Shown: positions 61,534-64,000 of the stretch, piece after piece
How the letters are laid out: every line of letters begins with the position of its first letter
How positions within the stretch are numbered: position 1 is the stretch's first letter
Source: Blautia hansenii
Lineage (GTDB): Bacteria; Bacillota; Clostridia; Lachnospirales; Lachnospiraceae
Assembly: GCF_013304445.1 (NCBI RefSeq)
Contig: NZ_JAAITA010000001.1
Span: 1-64,000 of the forward strand
DNA length: 64,000 nt
Reading direction: 5' to 3'
Notes under the pieces: model-generated
Databases searched by the model: none
Told to the model about the DNA's origin: nothing
Seen by the model: only the letters and a program-made list of their open reading frames with translations
Program-made: the position numbers and the translations under genes

Positions 61534-62450
61534 CACTGACACAGTTGCATTATCTGATTACCATAGCGGAAACAAAATCATTGAACAAAGCGGCAGAGCT
61601 TTTATACGTTTCACAGCCTTCGCTGACCAATGCCATGAAGGAACTGGAAAAGGAACTGGGACTGGTGCTTCTCTACCGGGGCGGCAAAGGCGTGGCGCTG
61701 ACCAATGACGGTGCGGAATTTTTGCTTCACGCAAAAGAAATTTATGATCAATATGAAGCGGTGGTACAGAAATATAGCAAAAACGGAAGCTACCGAAAAA
61801 AATTCGGAGTTTCTACCCAACATTATTCCTTTGCGGTGAAAGCCTTTGTGGATATGGCAAAAGAATTTGATATGTCGAAATACGAGTTTGCAATCCGGGA
61901 AACTGAGACCAGAAAGGTGCTCAGTGACGTCAGCACCTTGCGAAGCGAAATCGGCGTCCTCTATCTTTCTGACTTTAACCGGAAAGCTATGGAAAAAATG
62001 ATGAAAACCGCAAGCCTGGAATTTCATCCTCTGATTTCCTGCGGGGCTTATGTATACCTGTGGAAACAGCATCCTCTGGCAAAGGAAACCTCCATAAGGT
62101 TTGAGCAGCTCAGCGGCTATCCCTGTCTGTCTTTTGAACAGGGAGAAAACAGTTCCTTCTATTTTGCGGAAGAAATTCTTTCTACCAATGAATATGCCCA
62201 AATTATCAAAGCCAATGACCGGGCTACCATGCTGAATCTCATGGTGGGGCTCAACGGTTACACCCTCTGCTCCGGGATTATCTGCGAAGAATTAAATGGC
62301 AGTGATTATGTGGCTGTTCCCTTTGAAGGGGACGAAGAAGACCAGGACAGTGTTATGGAAATCGGCTATATTACAAGAAAAAACATGGTGCTCAGTGAAA
62401 TGGGGGAAACGTATATAGAAGCCATTAAGAAATATTTGAATATAGAATAA
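61530..62450 (+). CDS. LysR-family regulator
   Basis: 306 residues from ATG 61530, overlapping pdxT (AAATGA). HTH LHYLITIAETKSLNKAAELLYVSQPSLTNAMKELEKELGLVL; C-terminal periplasmic-binding-like effector domain. Co-transcribed with pdxST, although known vitamin B6 regulators in Firmicutes are of the MocR type. It might act on the thioredoxin operon downstream. Target unknown. Confidence 0.85.
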   Translation: MTLTQLHYLITIAETKSLNKAAELLYVSQPSLTNAMKELEKELGLVLLYRGGKGVALTNDGAEFLLHAKEIYDQYEAVVQKYSKNGSYRKKFGVSTQHYSFAVKAFVDMAKEFDMSKYEFAIRETETRKVLSDVSTLRSEIGVLYLSDFNRKAMEKMMKTASLEFHPLISCGAYVYLWKQHPLAKETSIRFEQLSGYPCLSFEQGENSSFYFAEEILSTNEYAQIIKANDRATMLNLMVGLNGYTLCSGIICEELNGSDYVAVPFEGDEEDQDSVMEIGYITRKNMVLSEMGETYIEAIKKYLNIE

Positions 62451-62481
62451 TACAGAATACATACAAAAAAAGAATCTTACA

Positions 62482-62530
62482 AAAAAGGACAGTTCCAAAC
62501 CTCAGGACAGAGGTGGAACTGTCTTTTTTT
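62482..62530 (+). terminator. Terminator after the LysR gene
   Basis: GGACAGTTCCA pairs with TGGAACTGTC, inner CCTC/GAGG, then T7. Confidence 0.88.
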
Positions 62531-62572
62531 GCCTATAAATAGAAACTATTACGCATAATGTATATTTTCTAT

Positions 62573-62601
62573 TTGACGAATGGGTTTTTCTGTGGTATCC
62601 T
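62573..62601 (+). promoter_or_regulatory. Promoter of trxB-trxA
   Basis: TTGACG (62573-62578), 17-bp spacer, TATCCT (62596-62601). Confidence 0.65.
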
Positions 62602-62664
62602 TTCAAATATCATATTTCCTAGTAAGTTACTATGAAAACTAGGATAAAGAAAGGTGGACAGCAG

Positions 62665-63591
62665 ATGGGAGAAAAAACACCGGATTTGCTTATTATCGGC
62701 AGCGGACCGGCAGGACTGACGGCAGGAATTTATGCCAGAAGAGCCAATCTGACCGTGCAGATAGTGGAGAAGGAATACAGAGGAACCGGACAGATTGCAG
62801 ACAGTGGCCGGGTGGACAATTACCCGGGGCTTCCGGGAATTGGGGGATACGAACTGGGAGAGCAGTTTCGGGGACACGCCGAAAAGTGTGGGGTTTCTTT
62901 TACAGAAGGAGAAGCCGGAAAGCTTTGGCGTGAGGAAGGTAAGTGGAAATGCCGCCTGGAGGATGGAAGAGTTCTGGAAGCCAGAGCCATAATCTATGCA
63001 GCCGGTACGGTACACAGGCAGCTGCGCATACCGGGAGAACAGCAGTTTTTCGGAAAAGGAGTTCACGTCTGTGCATGGTGTGACGGAGCTTTTTATAAAG
63101 ACCGGGTGGCAGCAGTCATTGGCGGCGGAGACAGTGCCGTAGACGCAGCTCTGTATCTGGCGGGAATCTGTAAAAAGGTGCTGCTCATTCACCGAAGAGA
63201 AGACTTCCGGGCTGCTAAGTCCTCCCTCCTTCAGGCAGAAGCAGAAGAAAACATAGAAATTCTCAGAAATACCGTGGTCAGCAAAATAGAGGGAACCCAC
63301 AAGGCAGAGGCCATATGGACGCAGGATAACAGACGGCTTCCGGTGGACGGTATTTTTGTAGAAATCGGCCAGATACCACGCACAGAGATTCTGAGGGAGC
63401 TTGCCGTGACAGACGAGAACGGGTACATACAGGCAGACGAAACAGGGAGAACAGCTTTGAAAGGATTTTACGGAGCCGGAGATGTGCGGACAAAAAGCCT
63501 GCGCCAGGTGATTACGGCAGCGGCAGACGGAGCCAATGCAGCCGTTCTGGCGGCAGAAGATTTGAGACGAACAACAGAGAAAGAGGTATAA
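62665..63591 (+). CDS. trxB: Thioredoxin reductase-like flavoprotein (CAWC active site)
   Basis: 308 residues from ATG 62665. FAD site IIGSGPAGLTAGIYARRAN, NADPH site IGGGDSAVDAALYLAG, redox pair in HVCAWCDGAFY where classical enzymes have CATC. FAD-binding end GFYGAGDVRTKSLRQVITAAADGA. Reduces the paired thioredoxin with the odd CAHC centre, 2 bp downstream. The variant may change partner choice; ferredoxin-dependent types also exist in Clostridia. Confidence 0.85.
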   Translation: MGEKTPDLLIIGSGPAGLTAGIYARRANLTVQIVEKEYRGTGQIADSGRVDNYPGLPGIGGYELGEQFRGHAEKCGVSFTEGEAGKLWREEGKWKCRLEDGRVLEARAIIYAAGTVHRQLRIPGEQQFFGKGVHVCAWCDGAFYKDRVAAVIGGGDSAVDAALYLAGICKKVLLIHRREDFRAAKSSLLQAEAEENIEILRNTVVSKIEGTHKAEAIWTQDNRRLPVDGIFVEIGQIPRTEILRELAVTDENGYIQADETGRTALKGFYGAGDVRTKSLRQVITAAADGANAAVLAAEDLRRTTEKEV

Positions 63592-63593
63592 AC

Positions 63594-63905
63594 ATGCAGG
63601 AATTAAATCTGAAGACATTTGAAGAGAAAATCCAATCCGGGGAAGAAACCGTGGTTCTTTTTTACTCCCCTACCTGCGCTCATTGTAAAAGGACAGAGAC
63701 AGGGATAGAAGAACTGGAGACGGAAGGAGTACAGACATTTTTCGGAAAAGTGGACATTACGGCGGAGCCGGAACTGGCCTCCCGGTGGGATATACAGGTA
63801 CTGCCAACCCTTTTGTTTTTCCGGAATGGAGCGGTGAAAGACAAAAAAACAGGTTTTACACATAAATTAATCATAAATGAAGCAATCAAAAAATTGAGTG
63901 AGTAA
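63594..63905 (+). CDS. trxA: Thioredoxin-like protein (CAHC active site)
   Basis: A 103-residue thioredoxin fold: ETVVLFYSPTCAHCKRTETG, cis-Pro in QVLPTLLFFRNG. The standard WCGPC is replaced by TCAHC. Similar departures occur in thioredoxins of amino-acid reductase systems in Clostridia, but no such genes are visible. Works with the adjacent trxB and may serve the next gene. Confidence 0.8.
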   Translation: MQELNLKTFEEKIQSGEETVVLFYSPTCAHCKRTETGIEELETEGVQTFFGKVDITAEPELASRWDIQVLPTLLFFRNGAVKDKKTGFTHKLIINEAIKKLSE

Positions 63906-63921
63906 ACGGAGGTAGATAAAG

Positions 63922-64000
63922 ATGGGTTATCCAAGTGTGTTCCCTACAGGGACAATTTTATACGATAAAGAAAAAGCATGGAACGGGTATACAATCTTCC
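63922..64000 (+). CDS. Start of a gene cut by the window, possibly aryl-sulfate sulfotransferase family
   Basis: GGAGG at about 63909 precedes ATG 63922. The first 26 residues are MGYPSVFPTGTILYDKEKAW then NGYTIF. This resembles the opening of arylsulfotransferase (ASST) proteins (GxPSVFPTGTTIYxPEKxxNGYT) as remembered. Too short for certainty. Position suggests an operon with trxB and trxA. Confidence 0.4.
   Translation, partial: MGYPSVFPTGTILYDKEKAWNGYTIF

Noticed and set aside
1-64000. rRNA, tRNA or CRISPR array
   Set aside because: No rRNA-like stretch, tRNA cloverleaf with CCA-end pattern, or regularly spaced repeat array was found on reading the window.

Overview
The window looks like a Lachnospiraceae (Clostridia) gut commensal of the Blautia/Ruminococcus/Dorea type. 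This rests on gene content (glgC-glgD pair, PdxST, Fe-S aldo/keto reductase, 2-aminoethylphosphonate use, lantibiotic-type ABC and BceRS-BceAB modules, Tn916-type accessory DNA) and on codon and base usage. The genus is inference. No rRNA, tRNA or CRISPR array was seen.

Positions 1 to about 19,600 are accessory DNA, read here as the right end of an integrative conjugative element (ICE). It has a replication-initiation/relaxase gene cut by the left edge, an XRE regulator, cargo, a Tn916 Orf7-like sigma factor with an Orf8-like partner, a gene-free block that may be a structured RNA, a SHOCT mini-protein and a large serine recombinase. The cargo holds two adjacent units that share the same promoter, a leaderless MKKATN leader peptide and the same 3' repeat/terminator. 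Unit 1 carries an MGMT-like gene. Unit 2 carries dfrF, SRPBCC and TfoX genes. A second mobile element of about 7.06 kb (2645-9704) lies inside the leader of unit 2, between its promoter and dfrF, flanked by a 13-bp direct repeat. It carries tnpV, a macrolide efflux gene mef with both known regulatory leader peptides, a truncated msr(D), a MobA/MobL relaxase with an oriT-like region, an excisionase, a repressor and a tyrosine integrase. Further right are a 5'-truncated copy of a secreted-protein gene, a two-permease ABC exporter, the intact secreted paralog and an orphan agrB whose start needs a one-base shift.

From 19,611 onward the content is chromosomal. In order: an AraC regulator with an oligo-1,6-glucosidase; glgC-glgD; P-II and ammonium transporter; an RpiR regulator with a 2-aminoethylphosphonate operon (ABC ATPase, a fused permease-binding protein, phnW, phnX); guaB; a LanFEG-like ABC transporter with its own two-component system; a BceRS-BceAB module; an AraC gene divergent from a 46-residue mini-protein; ilvB-ilvN (minus strand); a molybdenum cofactor and molybdate uptake cluster (MoeA-like, moaC, moaA, MOSC-MogA fusion, modABC); a nucleoside salvage cluster (udp, cdd, deoB, deoC); a MerR-controlled Fe-S aldo/keto reductase; an acyltransferase-like gene; pdxS-pdxT with a LysR gene; and an atypical trxB-trxA pair leading into a gene cut by the right edge.

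Many genes form tight operons with 4-bp overlaps. Regulation is readable at several sites: palindromic operators for the RpiR regulator, a 19-bp-spacer MerR promoter, AraC direct repeats, an attenuator-like hairpin before amt, and ribosome-stalling leader peptides before mef and msr(D).
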